Source of the DNA: Kosakonia sacchari
Lineage (GTDB): Bacteria > Pseudomonadota > Gammaproteobacteria > Enterobacterales > Enterobacteriaceae
Assembly: GCA_900109485.1 (NCBI GenBank)
Contig: FOAY01000002.1
Span: forward strand, 244,723 to 308,722
Length of the DNA stretch: 64,000 nt
Direction of reading: 5' to 3'
Shown: positions 17,342 to 25,801 of the stretch, piece after piece
Position numbering within the stretch: the first letter of the stretch is position 1
Layout of the letters: each line of letters starts with the position of its first letter
Notes under the pieces: model-generated
What the model saw: the letters and a program-made list of their open reading frames with translations, nothing else
Told to the model about the DNA's origin: nothing
Databases searched by the model: none
Translations under genes and position numbers: made by a program

Positions 17342-17388
17342 TTTCTGGCCATAGACCATAGCGACTTTTTTGCGTGCGTTTTGTCACT

Positions 17389-17417
17389 GCGCATAGGTGA
17401 ATCGTCATCGCGCATAG
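17389..17417 (+). promoter_or_regulatory. AraC-regulator binding repeats before the receptor gene
   Basis: GCGCATAG occurs at 17389-17396 and again at 17410-17417, exactly 21 bases (two helical turns) apart. Two further CATAG copies lie at 17350 and 17357. Spacing and location just upstream of the Fur box candidate suit an AraC-type activator site. Confidence 0.5.
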
Positions 17418-17436
17418 CTATTGCGGAAGCCAAAAG

Positions 17437-17455
17437 GGTAATAATTCTTATTTAC
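17437..17455 (+). promoter_or_regulatory. Fur box candidate for the second receptor gene
   Basis: GGTAATAATTCTTATTTAC matches the Fur consensus at 12 of 19 positions and ends 26 bases before the receptor start codon. Confidence 0.5.
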
Positions 17456-17481
17456 AATAATAACGGCTTCTGGAGATTTTC

Positions 17482-19572
17482 ATGTTCGCAAAAACGCGAC
17501 TGGCGCTAATGATTGGTATTACCGGCGGGATGAACGTATCGGTTCTGGCACAGGAAACCTCAACCACCCACGATACGGTGGTGGTCACCTCACAAATGCA
17601 AAGCGGCGCGACCAAGCTGGAAACGCCGGATATCGAAACGCCGCAGGCAGTATCGATTGTCACGCGCCAGCAGTATGAAGAGCAGGGCGCAACCAGCGTG
17701 CGCCAGGCGGTGAGTTACACGCCGGGCGTGTACAGCAACCAGATCGGCGCATCGAACCGTTTTGATTACATCGTGCTGCGCGGCTTCTCCGACGGTAGCC
17801 TGGATAATGTCTACCTCGATGGCCTGAAACTGATGGGCGACACCAATTCGCACAGCTCGCTGGTTATCGATCCCTGGTTCCTCGACAGCGTGGAAGTGGT
17901 GCGCGGCCCGGCTTCGGTGCTGTATGGCCGCTCCTCGCCGGGCGGGATTGTCGCGCTGAACTCGCGCAAACCGTCGTTTGACCCCGGCGGCGAAGTGAAA
18001 CTGTTCGCGGGTAATAACAACCAGCGTGGCGCGGCGTTTGATGTCACGGGACCGGTAGACGATAACGACCGCGTAGCGGTGCGTTTAACCGGCATGACCC
18101 GCTATGCGGATTCGCAATTCGACCCTTTAAAAGAGCAGCGTTATGCCATCGCACCGAGCCTGACGTGGCGTATCACCGATCAAACCCGCCTTGAACTGAT
18201 GGCCTATCTGCATCGCGATCCTGAAGGCGGCAGCCACTCCGGTTTGCCGTATGAAGGCACCGTAACGTCGCATGCGGGCAGAAAGATTTCTAACACCTTT
18301 TTTGAAGGGGAAGATGATTACGACAACTATGACCGCCGGGAAAATATGGTCGGTTATAACCTCGAGCACGCCTTTGACAGCGGCTGGTCGGTCCGCCAGA
18401 AGCTGCGCTACCTGCACACCAAAGTGAATCTCAACCAGGTGTATGCCGCAGGCTGGCTGAATGATACGGAACTGAACCGCGGTTATTCCGGTTCCGACGA
18501 ATCGCTGTCGGCCATCACGCTGGATAACCAGATTGATGGCAGCGTTGATACCGGCATCATTAACCACCGCCTGCTGCTCGGCGTCGATTATCAGCGCCGC
18601 AGCAATAATGTCACCGCTTCGTATGGCAGCTTCCCGGCGATCGATGCGTTTAACCCGGTTTATGGTGCCGATCCGCTGTCAATTTCGGTCTACAGCCGCG
18701 AAAAACACAAACTTGAGCAAACCGGGATCTATTTGCAGGATCAGATGTCGCTCGATCGCTGGCGGCTGACGCTCGGCGGTCGTCACGATCAGGTGAAGAT
18801 CACCAACGTCAACAAGATCAACGATACCCGCGATACGCTGGATCAGGATCACTTCAGCAGCCGCGCGGCGCTAATGTATCTGTTCGACAGCGGGTTTGCG
18901 CCGTACGTCAGCTACTCCACCGCCTTTACGCCGACCAGTTTTACCGATGAATACGGCAAAATTTTGCAGCCGATGAAAGGCAGGCAGTGGGAAGCGGGGC
19001 TGAAATTCCAGCCGGAAGGTTCACAGACGATGTACAGCGCCTCGGTCTATCGCATCAACCAGGAAAATATCGCCACCAAAGTGGAGCCGACCGATCCGTA
19101 CCGCTCAATCGGCGAAATCGAATCGGAAGGGGTGGAGCTGGAAGCGGTCGGTCAGTTGACGGACAACCTGCGCTTGCAGGCCGCCTACACCTACAACGAC
19201 ATTCGCTACAAGAAAAGCAGCGCGGAAGAGCAGGGAAAACGTGCGGTGTATGCGCCGCGCAATCAGGCCAGCGCCTGGCTCAGCTATGATGTGAAAACGG
19301 GGCTGTTCAACGGGCTGACGGTCGGTTCCGGCGTGCGTTATGTGAATGGCATTACCTCCGATCGCCAGAACACGCATACACTGCCGTCCTATACGCTGAT
19401 GGATCTGGCCGTCGGCTACGATCTGAGCCATGTTGGCCTGAAGGGGATAAGCGCGCAGTTGAACGTCAACAACCTGACGGACAAACGCTACGTGGCCGCC
19501 TGTAACTCGCTCTCTTACTGTTATTTTGGTGCGGAGCGCAGCATTGTAGGCAGCGTTTCCTGGGAATTCTGA
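17482..19572 (+). CDS. TonB-dependent siderophore receptor (FoxA/FhuA group)
   Basis: 696-aa outer-membrane receptor. A signal peptide ends near SVLAQE, with a TonB box DTVVV at about residue 33. Plug motifs: ETPQAVSIVTRQQYEEQGA, ASNRFDYIVLRGF, VEVVRGPASVLYGRSSPGGIVALNSRKP. The barrel ends in the aromatic SWEF. These plug motifs are those of ferrichrome/ferrioxamine receptors, so a hydroxamate siderophore is the best guess. GGAG precedes the ATG. It follows an AraC regulator and carries its own Fur-box candidate; no siderophore biosynthesis genes are near, so it probably takes up siderophores made by others. Confidence 0.9.
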   Translation: MFAKTRLALMIGITGGMNVSVLAQETSTTHDTVVVTSQMQSGATKLETPDIETPQAVSIVTRQQYEEQGATSVRQAVSYTPGVYSNQIGASNRFDYIVLRGFSDGSLDNVYLDGLKLMGDTNSHSSLVIDPWFLDSVEVVRGPASVLYGRSSPGGIVALNSRKPSFDPGGEVKLFAGNNNQRGAAFDVTGPVDDNDRVAVRLTGMTRYADSQFDPLKEQRYAIAPSLTWRITDQTRLELMAYLHRDPEGGSHSGLPYEGTVTSHAGRKISNTFFEGEDDYDNYDRRENMVGYNLEHAFDSGWSVRQKLRYLHTKVNLNQVYAAGWLNDTELNRGYSGSDESLSAITLDNQIDGSVDTGIINHRLLLGVDYQRRSNNVTASYGSFPAIDAFNPVYGADPLSISVYSREKHKLEQTGIYLQDQMSLDRWRLTLGGRHDQVKITNVNKINDTRDTLDQDHFSSRAALMYLFDSGFAPYVSYSTAFTPTSFTDEYGKILQPMKGRQWEAGLKFQPEGSQTMYSASVYRINQENIATKVEPTDPYRSIGEIESEGVELEAVGQLTDNLRLQAAYTYNDIRYKKSSAEEQGKRAVYAPRNQASAWLSYDVKTGLFNGLTVGSGVRYVNGITSDRQNTHTLPSYTLMDLAVGYDLSHVGLKGISAQLNVNNLTDKRYVAACNSLSYCYFGAERSIVGSVSWEF

Positions 19573-19580
19573 GGATGAAC

Positions 19581-19605
19581 GCCACCCGGCATTGCGCCGG
19601 GTGGC
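19581..19605. terminator. Stem-loop between convergent receptor and murP genes
   Basis: A perfect 10-bp stem GCCACCCGGC/GCCGGGTGGC with a 5-base loop lies between the two converging stop codons. There is no T run on either side, so it may act as a bidirectional barrier or mRNA end rather than a classic terminator. Confidence 0.5.
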
Positions 19606-19614
19606 GGTGGGTAA

Positions 19615-21054
19615 TTAGCTGAGATCCACGTTTTTATGGCCAAAGAGCCAGGTGGCAATAAAACCGCACAGATAAGCGATGACGACGCCTGCCGCGTAAA
19701 CCGCCATCCCGGCGTAAATGCCCTGGCCGGAGGTCATCAGCGGGAGCGCCACCAGACCGGAAGGGCCAAACACCGTATTCAGGCCGACCGGCAAGCCCAA
19801 CCACGCGACGGTGCCAATAAAAAATCCCCCGCACGCGCCGCCGATACAGGCGGTGACGAAAGGCTTCACGCGCGGCAAGGTCACCGCGTAAATCAGCGGT
19901 TCACCCACGCCCAGCAGACCGGGAATGATCGCCCCGCGCACCTGGTTACGCAGCACCGAATGCGTAGGTGAGCGGAAATAGAGCGCCAGCGCCGCGCCCA
20001 CCTGGCCGCCGCCTGCCATCGCCAGAATGGGGAACAGCGAGTTAAAGCCCTGCGCATCCATCAGTGCGAAGTAAACCGGAATAAACCCCTGATGAACGCC
20101 AAACACCACGGCGATAAGGAACAGGCCCGCCAGCACCGCGCAGCCAAACGGGTTGCCATTGAGGTGCAGGAACAGCCACGACATGCCTTTAAACAGCTCG
20201 CCGCCAATCGGCATAATCACCACAAACGCCAGCGCGCCGGTGATAAGCAGCGTCAGCAGCGAAGTGAGGATCATGTCGAGGTTATCCGGCACCACTTTGC
20301 GGATCTGGCGTTCGATCCACGCGCCGAGGATCGCGGCGATCAGTACACCGATAATGTTGCCGCGCGGATCAATTCCCATGCCGAAGAAGTTATCGATACC
20401 GGCGAAATAACCGACCGTGGCTTTGGGGTCATAACCCAATACGAACAGCGCGGCAATAATGGCGCCGTTGACGCCGCTGCCGCCGAAGGCTTTTTGCGCG
20501 TTATAGCCAATCAGAATCGGCAGGAAGGTGAACAGGCCTTTACCAAAAACCTTCATATAGCCGACGAGGTGCGCCACGGTTGTGTTCTTCTCTGCCGCGT
20601 TGAGCAGCAGGCTTTGCTCGATTAAGGTGGCAAAGCCCAGCAGCATCCCGGCGGCGATAAATCCCGGAATCAGCGGCGTAAAGATGGTGGCGAACTTCGC
20701 CAGAAACTGATGCACGCCGCTGGTCTGCTTCGCTTTCATTTGCTGTTTGGTGTCGCTGGCGATGCTCTTCAGCGATGCGGCTTCCACGGGCGCGGCGTGG
20801 CCGCCGATCATTGCGTTCAGCATTTCCGCTGCGGTTTGCGCTTTGCCGGGACCAACGATGATCTGCAACTGATCGTCGCTGTTCACCACGCCCAGTACGC
20901 CGGGCAGGGCTTTCAGGCTCTCCGCCTCCACCCGTGAATTGTCGCGGAGCGTCAGGCGCAGGCGCGTCATGCAGTTGCCGCAGGTATTGATATTCTCCTT
21001 ACCTCCGACCTTTTCGATAATTGTCGCGATCAGTTGTTCGCTGATTTTGGCCAT
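19615..21054 (-). CDS. murP: N-acetylmuramic acid-specific PTS EIIBC component MurP
   Basis: 479 aa against 474 in E. coli. The N-terminal EIIB domain carries the phosphorylated cysteine in [14 protein letters not shown] (Cys28); the long C-terminal EIIC domain has about ten membrane segments with the conserved [10 protein letters not shown] motif. It imports and phosphorylates N-acetylmuramic acid to the 6-phosphate. No EIIA is fused or adjacent, so it must use the glucose EIIA (Crr), as in E. coli. Its first base is the last base of the murQ stop codon, so the two genes are translationally coupled. Confidence 0.93.
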   Translation of the reverse strand: MAKISEQLIATIIEKVGGKENINTCGNCMTRLRLTLRDNSRVEAESLKALPGVLGVVNSDDQLQIIVGPGKAQTAAEMLNAMIGGHAAPVEAASLKSIASDTKQQMKAKQTSGVHQFLAKFATIFTPLIPGFIAAGMLLGFATLIEQSLLLNAAEKNTTVAHLVGYMKVFGKGLFTFLPILIGYNAQKAFGGSGVNGAIIAALFVLGYDPKATVGYFAGIDNFFGMGIDPRGNIIGVLIAAILGAWIERQIRKVVPDNLDMILTSLLTLLITGALAFVVIMPIGGELFKGMSWLFLHLNGNPFGCAVLAGLFLIAVVFGVHQGFIPVYFALMDAQGFNSLFPILAMAGGGQVGAALALYFRSPTHSVLRNQVRGAIIPGLLGVGEPLIYAVTLPRVKPFVTACIGGACGGFFIGTVAWLGLPVGLNTVFGPSGLVALPLMTSGQGIYAGMAVYAAGVVIAYLCGFIATWLFGHKNVDLS

Positions 21055-21965
21055 TACTTGATCCCCGCATCGACCAGCGCCTGGCGAATAAAGCCGCCGT
21101 TATCGGCCAGCAGATGTGTCGCCTGTTCCGCGCTGAGCTGGCCGAGTACCATCACGATGGCGGTTTTGCAGCGCCCGCCGCAGGCCTTCAGTGCCTGTTC
21201 GGCGATGTCGCGGGTGCAGCCGGTGGCTTCCATCACAATGTTTATCTGGCGCTGCACCAGCTTCAGGTTGGTGGCTTCCACATCCACCATCAAATTGCCA
21301 TAGACTTTGCCGCTGCGGATCATTGCGCCGGTGGTCAGCATATTGAGCACCAGTTTCTGCGCAGTGCCCGCTTTCATGCGCGAGGAGCCGGTCACCACTT
21401 CCGGGCCAACCACCGGCACAATCGCGATATCGGCAATGCGCGCCATTTCGCTGTTTTCATTACAGGTGAGCGCCACGGTTGTCGCGTTCAGGCTTTGTGC
21501 GTATTTCATGGCGGCAATCACATACGGCGTGCGGCCGCTGGCGGCGATGCCGACCAGCACATCTCGCGCGGTGAAGTTGAGCGCTTTCAGGTCGTCAACG
21601 CCCAGCGTCAGGCTGTCTTCAGCGTTTTCCACCGCCTGCAAAATGGCGCGATGACCACCGGCAATCAGGCCGACAACCTGCTCGCGCGGCGTGCCGAACG
21701 TTGGGGGACATTCGCTGGCATCGAGGATGCCAAGACGCCCGGAAGTGCCCGCGCCGCAATAGATCAAACGGCCGCCCTGTTTAAATGCGGCGACAATCAC
21801 ATCCACCGCCTGCGCGATAGCCGGGATCACTTTTTCCACCGCCAGCGCCACTTTCTGGTCTTCACTGTTGATCACGCGCAGCATCGCTTCTGTATCAAGC
21901 ATGTCGATGTTTTCACTGGCGGTATTGCGGCCCTCGGTGGTCAGTCTGGATAGATCAATGTTCAT
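21054..21965 (-). CDS. murQ: N-acetylmuramic acid 6-phosphate etherase MurQ
   Basis: 303-aa SIS-domain enzyme that removes the lactyl ether from MurNAc-6-phosphate to give GlcNAc-6-phosphate and D-lactate. Signature motifs are [20 protein letters not shown] and [16 protein letters not shown] segments; Glu85 and Glu116 align with the two catalytic glutamates of E. coli MurQ (83 and 114). The ATG at 21965 has GGAG upstream; the in-frame GTG four codons earlier overlaps that site and is rejected. First gene of murQP, downstream of two strong palindromes and a CRP-like site. Confidence 0.93.
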   Translation of the reverse strand: MNIDLSRLTTEGRNTASENIDMLDTEAMLRVINSEDQKVALAVEKVIPAIAQAVDVIVAAFKQGGRLIYCGAGTSGRLGILDASECPPTFGTPREQVVGLIAGGHRAILQAVENAEDSLTLGVDDLKALNFTARDVLVGIAASGRTPYVIAAMKYAQSLNATTVALTCNENSEMARIADIAIVPVVGPEVVTGSSRMKAGTAQKLVLNMLTTGAMIRSGKVYGNLMVDVEATNLKLVQRQINIVMEATGCTRDIAEQALKACGGRCKTAIVMVLGQLSAEQATHLLADNGGFIRQALVDAGIK

Positions 21966-22025
21966 GTCTCGCTCCACGGTTACGGGAAGGGTTGGCCGTT
22001 ACGCTACGGTGACGGCGTGCTGTAA

Positions 22026-22072
22026 GGAATAATATATTATTCCGGAAAGCAAAAAGAAGAATAATTTATTCT
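22026..22072 (-). promoter_or_regulatory. Paired MurR-type operators of murQP
   Basis: A perfect 18-base palindrome GGAATAATATATTATTCC (22026-22043) and a perfect 7-1-7 repeat AGAATAA-T-TTATTCT (22058-22072) share the GAATAA half-site. Their centres are about 30 bases apart, three helical turns. E. coli MurR is known to bind two adjacent inverted repeats before murQ, so these are good candidates for the same control. The first overlaps TATTAT/TATATT -10-like sequences. Confidence 0.65.
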
Positions 22073-22094
22073 TGTACTGGATGAGTGGCAAGAG

Positions 22095-22110
22095 TGTGAC
22101 GCTGCTCATG
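22095..22110 (-). promoter_or_regulatory. CRP-binding site candidate for murQP
   Basis: TGTGA-CGCTGC-TCATG matches the CRP consensus TGTGA-N6-TCACA at 8 of 10 core bases. It lies upstream of the paired operators as seen from murQ, matching the CRP dependence known for E. coli murQP. Confidence 0.55.
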
Positions 22111-22454
22111 TTGTGTAAATAGCACTGCTTAGCGGTTGGTTGTTATTTTCCATTCATATTGATGTTGAACAATTGTTATTAATTAACGCTGGAAATCAAC
22201 GCCGGAATATATTGAGAATCTTTTACCATTCTGAAATATTCAAAATCAGAAATTGTCGTTTTTCGGGTAATTAAAAATAAAGATACTGGTGTATTGTTTT
22301 AATTACCAGCTCAGCAGGCATCATTAGTAAGATGTATTTTATTACGCTGCTGGTTTATGCGATTTATTCTTATTTCAGAGTGGTGACTTTGTCATTTTAT
22401 ATTTTAAAAGACATATTCAAATAAAGCTTACATAACATTTTTGTAGCATAAACA

Positions 22455-23147
22455 ATGAGTTTGACAATTTCAGAAAACCTGACGCCGCGTGATGAAGCGC
22501 GCTATATCAGCACTTACTTACCGCTGGTGAATAAAGTGGTCAAACAGTTGGCCTGGCAGCGAAATAGCGTAATGGGCAAAGACGATATGCAGCAAGTTGC
22601 CCTGATGGGATTGCTTTCCTCTTTGCGTCGTTATGGGCATCCGGATACGCACTTTTCCGGTTATGCCGCGCAGCGTATTCGTGGCGCAGTCCTGGATGAA
22701 TTACGTCAACAGGACTGGCGTCCTCGCCGTCTGCGGCAAAAGACGCACAAACTCAACGATGCTATTCGTGAAATGGAGCGCGAGCTGGGCCATACACCAG
22801 GGTTTGGCGAACTGAATGCGCGCTTTGCGTTAAGCGCAGAAGAGTATCAACAGCATCGCCTGCTCGACACGGCCAGCGAAGTGGAGAGCCTTGATGCGCT
22901 GCCTGCCGGTGAAGGGACGCCGGCCGCGCTGGATAGCCGCCTGCTGGAAGAGGAAGAGGTGCTCAGCCGGACATTGCGCGGCGCGATAGCGAGCCTCGAC
23001 GGGCGCGAACAGAAGATCTTTGCGCTCTATTACCAGCATGAAATGAGCCTGAAAGAGATAGCCCAGCTCCTTGGCCTGACGGAAGCGCGGGTTTGCCAGC
23101 TTAACAAGGCGATAAGCCAGAAGATTCAGCGCTTTTTAGCGCAGTAA
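22455..23147 (+). CDS. FliA/LafS-like sigma-28 factor (orphan)
   Basis: 230-aa RNA polymerase sigma factor of the flagellar sigma-28 class. Region 2 (about residues 20-80) contains YLPLVNKVVKQL and FSGYAAQRIRGAVLDELRQQDWRPRRLR, matching FliA. Region 3 reads AIREMERELGHTPGFGELNARF. Region 4 ends with the helix-turn-helix SLKEIAQLLGLTEARVCQLNKAI. It is clearly diverged from enterobacterial FliA (239 aa), more like the sigma factor of a second or lateral flagellar system (LafS). No flagellar or anti-sigma FlgM gene is near. No clear ribosome site precedes the ATG. Confidence 0.85.
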   Translation: MSLTISENLTPRDEARYISTYLPLVNKVVKQLAWQRNSVMGKDDMQQVALMGLLSSLRRYGHPDTHFSGYAAQRIRGAVLDELRQQDWRPRRLRQKTHKLNDAIREMERELGHTPGFGELNARFALSAEEYQQHRLLDTASEVESLDALPAGEGTPAALDSRLLEEEEVLSRTLRGAIASLDGREQKIFALYYQHEMSLKEIAQLLGLTEARVCQLNKAISQKIQRFLAQ

Positions 23148-23175
23148 CATATTACTTTTTATCATCCACCTTTAC

Positions 23176-23219
23176 GCCCCAGTCGGAGCTTGCTCCGTAC
23201 GTTTTGGGGCATTTTTTTT
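23176..23219 (+). terminator. Terminator after the sigma-factor gene
   Basis: An outer GCCCC/GGGGC stem encloses an inner CGGAGC/GCTCCG hairpin and is followed by A and eight T. Confidence 0.75.
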
Positions 23220-23230
23220 GCAAAAATTCC

Positions 23231-24646
23231 TCACTCTTCCAGCGCGGCGTGAATCGCTTCTCCTAACTGTTTGATCACTTCACGGTTTGCCTCGGTGAGC
23301 GGCAAGGCGCAGTTCAGCCGCAGGCAGTTTCGGTACTTGCCGGAAGCGGAGAACAGCGAACCGGGCGCAATCTGGATTTTCAGACGGCACAGCATGCGGG
23401 AAACGCAAACCATATCCACTGTTTCCGGCAGTTCGATCCACAGCAGATAGCCGCCCTGCGGGCGCGTCACGCAGATCCCGCAGGGAAAATATTGCCGTAC
23501 CCAGCAGGTGTACGTTTCCAGATGCTGCTGGTAAATCTGACGCATGCGGCGTACATGGCGGTGATAGTGGCCATCGCGGATAAACGCCGCCATCGCCAGT
23601 TGTGGGCCGGGCGTGTTGGTGCCGATAGCGGCATATTTTTTGTGCAACACCCGGTCGAGATAACGTCCTGGCGCAATCCAGCCCACCCGCAAACCCGGCG
23701 CTACGGTTTTGGTGAAGGAGCTGCACAGCAGCACGCGGCCATCGATATCCAGCGATTTGATGGTGCAAGGGCGCGGGTAAACCGCCGCCAGTTCGCCGTA
23801 AATATCATCTTCAAAAATCACAATATCGTGACGTTGCGCCAGCGCCAGCACCGCCTTTTTGCGCGCTTCCGGCATGATAAAACCGAGCGGGTTATTGCAG
23901 TTCGGTACCAGAATCACGCCCTTAATCGGCCACTGTTCCAGCGCTAACTCCAGCGCTTCGATGCTGATGCCGGTTTCAGGATCGGTCGGAATTTCAATGG
24001 CTTTAATATCCAGCCCGCGCAACAACTGCATGGTGCCGTAATAGGAAGGCGATTCAACAGCGATAATATCGCCCGGCTGGCAGACAGCCAGCAGCGCCAG
24101 CGACAGCGCGGGATGACAACCGCTGGCGATCACGATTTCATCAGCGGTGATAGCCGCGCCGCCATCCAGCATCAGGCGGGCGATCTGCTCGCGTAATTCG
24201 CGGCGGCCAGGCAACGTATCGTACCGCAGCACGTCCTGGATTTGATGTTGCACCACGCGCTGCATTTCCCGCCACAGCGGTTTAAGCGTCGGTTGGCTGA
24301 TATCCGGCGCACCGCCGCCGAAGGTGGCGAGTGTTTTGTCTTCGCGCCCTTCTAACAGCGTCAGCACTTCGTCCCACTGCGTGACATCCACCGGGCGCTG
24401 AACCGGGCGCGACATCGCCGGGACGGGCGGCTTCGCTTTGCTTGGTGCGACAAAATAGCCGGAGCGCGGCTGCGGGGTGATCAACTGCAGATTTTCCAGC
24501 ACCTGATAAGCCTGCTGTACGGTACTGATACTGACGCCATGCTCCTGGCTGAGGCTGCGCACCGAGGGCAACTTTTCGCCGTTGCGATATAAACCTTGTT
24601 CAATACGCCCGGCCAGCAGGGTAGCCAGATGTTGGTAGCGGGTCAT
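23231..24646 (-). CDS. yjiR: YjiR, MocR-family regulator (GntR HTH + aminotransferase-like)
   Basis: 471 aa, one residue longer than E. coli YjiR. The N-terminal GntR-type winged helix (residues 1-70, YQHLATLLAGRIEQGLYRNGEKLPSVRSLSQEHGVSISTVQQAYQVLENL) is joined to a fold-type I aminotransferase domain with the PLP lysine in SSFTKTVAPGLRVGW and PNCNNPLG, EDDIYGEL motifs. Such proteins use PLP as a ligand rather than for catalysis. It is divergent from yjiS, as expected from the E. coli order, and the gap between them holds four copies of an 8-base motif that are probably its binding sites. Confidence 0.92.
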   Translation of the reverse strand: MTRYQHLATLLAGRIEQGLYRNGEKLPSVRSLSQEHGVSISTVQQAYQVLENLQLITPQPRSGYFVAPSKAKPPVPAMSRPVQRPVDVTQWDEVLTLLEGREDKTLATFGGGAPDISQPTLKPLWREMQRVVQHQIQDVLRYDTLPGRRELREQIARLMLDGGAAITADEIVIASGCHPALSLALLAVCQPGDIIAVESPSYYGTMQLLRGLDIKAIEIPTDPETGISIEALELALEQWPIKGVILVPNCNNPLGFIMPEARKKAVLALAQRHDIVIFEDDIYGELAAVYPRPCTIKSLDIDGRVLLCSSFTKTVAPGLRVGWIAPGRYLDRVLHKKYAAIGTNTPGPQLAMAAFIRDGHYHRHVRRMRQIYQQHLETYTCWVRQYFPCGICVTRPQGGYLLWIELPETVDMVCVSRMLCRLKIQIAPGSLFSASGKYRNCLRLNCALPLTEANREVIKQLGEAIHAALEE

Positions 24647-24668
24647 GCTGTATCCCTTTTCTTTGCCA

Positions 24669-24767
24669 TACAGATTTAAAAACCAGTACAGATTCGCGGA
24701 AAAACTGCCGTTCAGATACTGTTTTAAGTGATCTGTATGTTAAAGAAAAGTATTTTCTGAATCTGTA
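24669..24767. promoter_or_regulatory. YjiR operator array (four TACAGATT-type sites)
   Basis: TACAGATT occurs at 24669-24676 and 24687-24694; the inverse (G/A)ATCTGTA occurs at 24730-24737 and 24760-24767. Two direct copies facing two inverted copies in the yjiR-yjiS gap resemble the mixed direct and inverted operators used by MocR regulators. Confidence 0.6.
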
Positions 24768-24822
24768 TTGTTGGGCGGGATTACAGAGAAAATAGGGCTC
24801 TGTTCAGGCGAGGAGAGCACCG

Positions 24823-24987
24823 ATGGAATTTTTTGAAAATCGACACAAAAGCCCTTTTAGCGGGTTTATTTTTCTCTGGCGCAAGTTTCAGGCCCTGCGC
24901 TTACGCTGGCAAACGCGCAAGCTTTTGCGCGCGTTAAGCGACGAGCAGCTTAAAGACCTCGGGTTGCGCCGTGAAGAGCTGGGTTAA
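24823..24987 (+). CDS. yjiS: YjiS, DUF1127 small protein
   Basis: 54-aa arginine-rich basic protein ending in the DUF1127 motif LSDEQLKDLGLRREELG; same length as E. coli YjiS and the same position next to yjiR. GGAG lies 9-12 bases before the ATG. The function of most short DUF1127 proteins is unknown; some are linked to RNA turnover and metabolism control. Divergent from yjiR and probably under its control. Confidence 0.9.
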   Translation: MEFFENRHKSPFSGFIFLWRKFQALRLRWQTRKLLRALSDEQLKDLGLRREELG

Positions 24988-25077
24988 TGATAGAAAATGC
25001 GGAGATAACATCTTGTTATTTCCGCCTCTTCGGCGTTGGGCTATGCTTAGCTCCATAACCTGAAGGGGAGAGAGCAG

Positions 25078-25686
25078 ATGCACTTTATTAACAGCAACGA
25101 TGAAGACGATAAAAAAGAAGAGAAGGGCGGCAACGTTTCACAACTGATGCAGCAAAAGCTACTGGATGCCCGCTCCATTATTATCTCTGGCGAGATCAAC
25201 CAGGCGCTAACCGAGAAAGTGGTCACCCAGCTTCTGCTGTTGCAGGGCATCAGCGATGCACCGATCAAGATCTATCTCAACAGCCAGGGCGGTCACGTTG
25301 AAGCGGCCGATACCATTCACGACATGATTAAGTTCATCACCCCGGAAGTGCACATTATTGGCACCGGCTGGGTGGCCAGCGCCGGGATCACCATCTTCCT
25401 TGCGGCGAAAAAAGAGCACCGCTACGCGCTGCCGAACACCCGTTTTATGATCCATCAGCCGCTGGGCGGCGTGCGTGGTCAGGCGAGTGATATTGAGATT
25501 GAAGCTAAAGAGATCATCCGCACGCTGGAACGCGTTAACCAGCTGATCGCCGATGCGACCGGGCAGCCGGTCGAAAAAGTGAAGCAGGATACCGATCGTA
25601 ACTACTGGATGAACACCAAAGAAGCGATCGATTACGGCATCGTTTCCCGCGTGGTGAAATCCTACAGCGACCTTAACCTCGATTGA
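25078..25686 (+). CDS. ClpP-like serine protease (orphan)
   Basis: 202-aa member of the ClpP fold. The catalytic triad appears complete: Ser101 in GWVASAGITI, His126 in MIHQPLGG and Asp171 in KQDTDRNYW. IYLNSQGG and QASDIEIEAKEI also match ClpP. Differences: a very charged N-terminus (NDEDDKKEEKGG) in place of the propeptide and pore loops, and WVASAG where E. coli ClpP has AASMG. No clpX or clpA neighbour exists, so it is a second, stand-alone ClpP paralogue. AAGGGGAG precedes the ATG. Partner ATPase and substrates are unknown. Confidence 0.88.
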   Translation: MHFINSNDEDDKKEEKGGNVSQLMQQKLLDARSIIISGEINQALTEKVVTQLLLLQGISDAPIKIYLNSQGGHVEAADTIHDMIKFITPEVHIIGTGWVASAGITIFLAAKKEHRYALPNTRFMIHQPLGGVRGQASDIEIEAKEIIRTLERVNQLIADATGQPVEKVKQDTDRNYWMNTKEAIDYGIVSRVVKSYSDLNLD

Positions 25687-25801
25687 TCTATTGGGGCGGG
25701 AAATGTTTCTCGCCTCATTTCGCTTTATCCCGCCAAAATACACTTCTCCCCAATCGATAATTTCTGCACACTGTCGGCATTTCTCATTACGGAGTGATGG
25801 C

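Larger units (their letters stand above)
21966..22454. other. AT-rich regulatory region between murQ and the sigma-factor gene
   Basis: This 489-base stretch separates divergent murQP and the FliA-like gene. The 150 bases nearest murQ hold two palindromes and a CRP-like site. The half nearest the sigma-factor gene is strongly AT-rich with no recognised regulator site or gene. Confidence 0.6.

Noticed and set aside
17482..19572. Naming the second receptor FoxA
   Set aside because: Plug motifs place it in the ferrichrome/ferrioxamine group, but the barrel loops that set ligand specificity cannot be judged without alignment.
21114..21953. Open frame of 279 codons opposite murQ
   Set aside because: Antisense to the complete murQ gene, histidine- and glycine-rich shadow composition.
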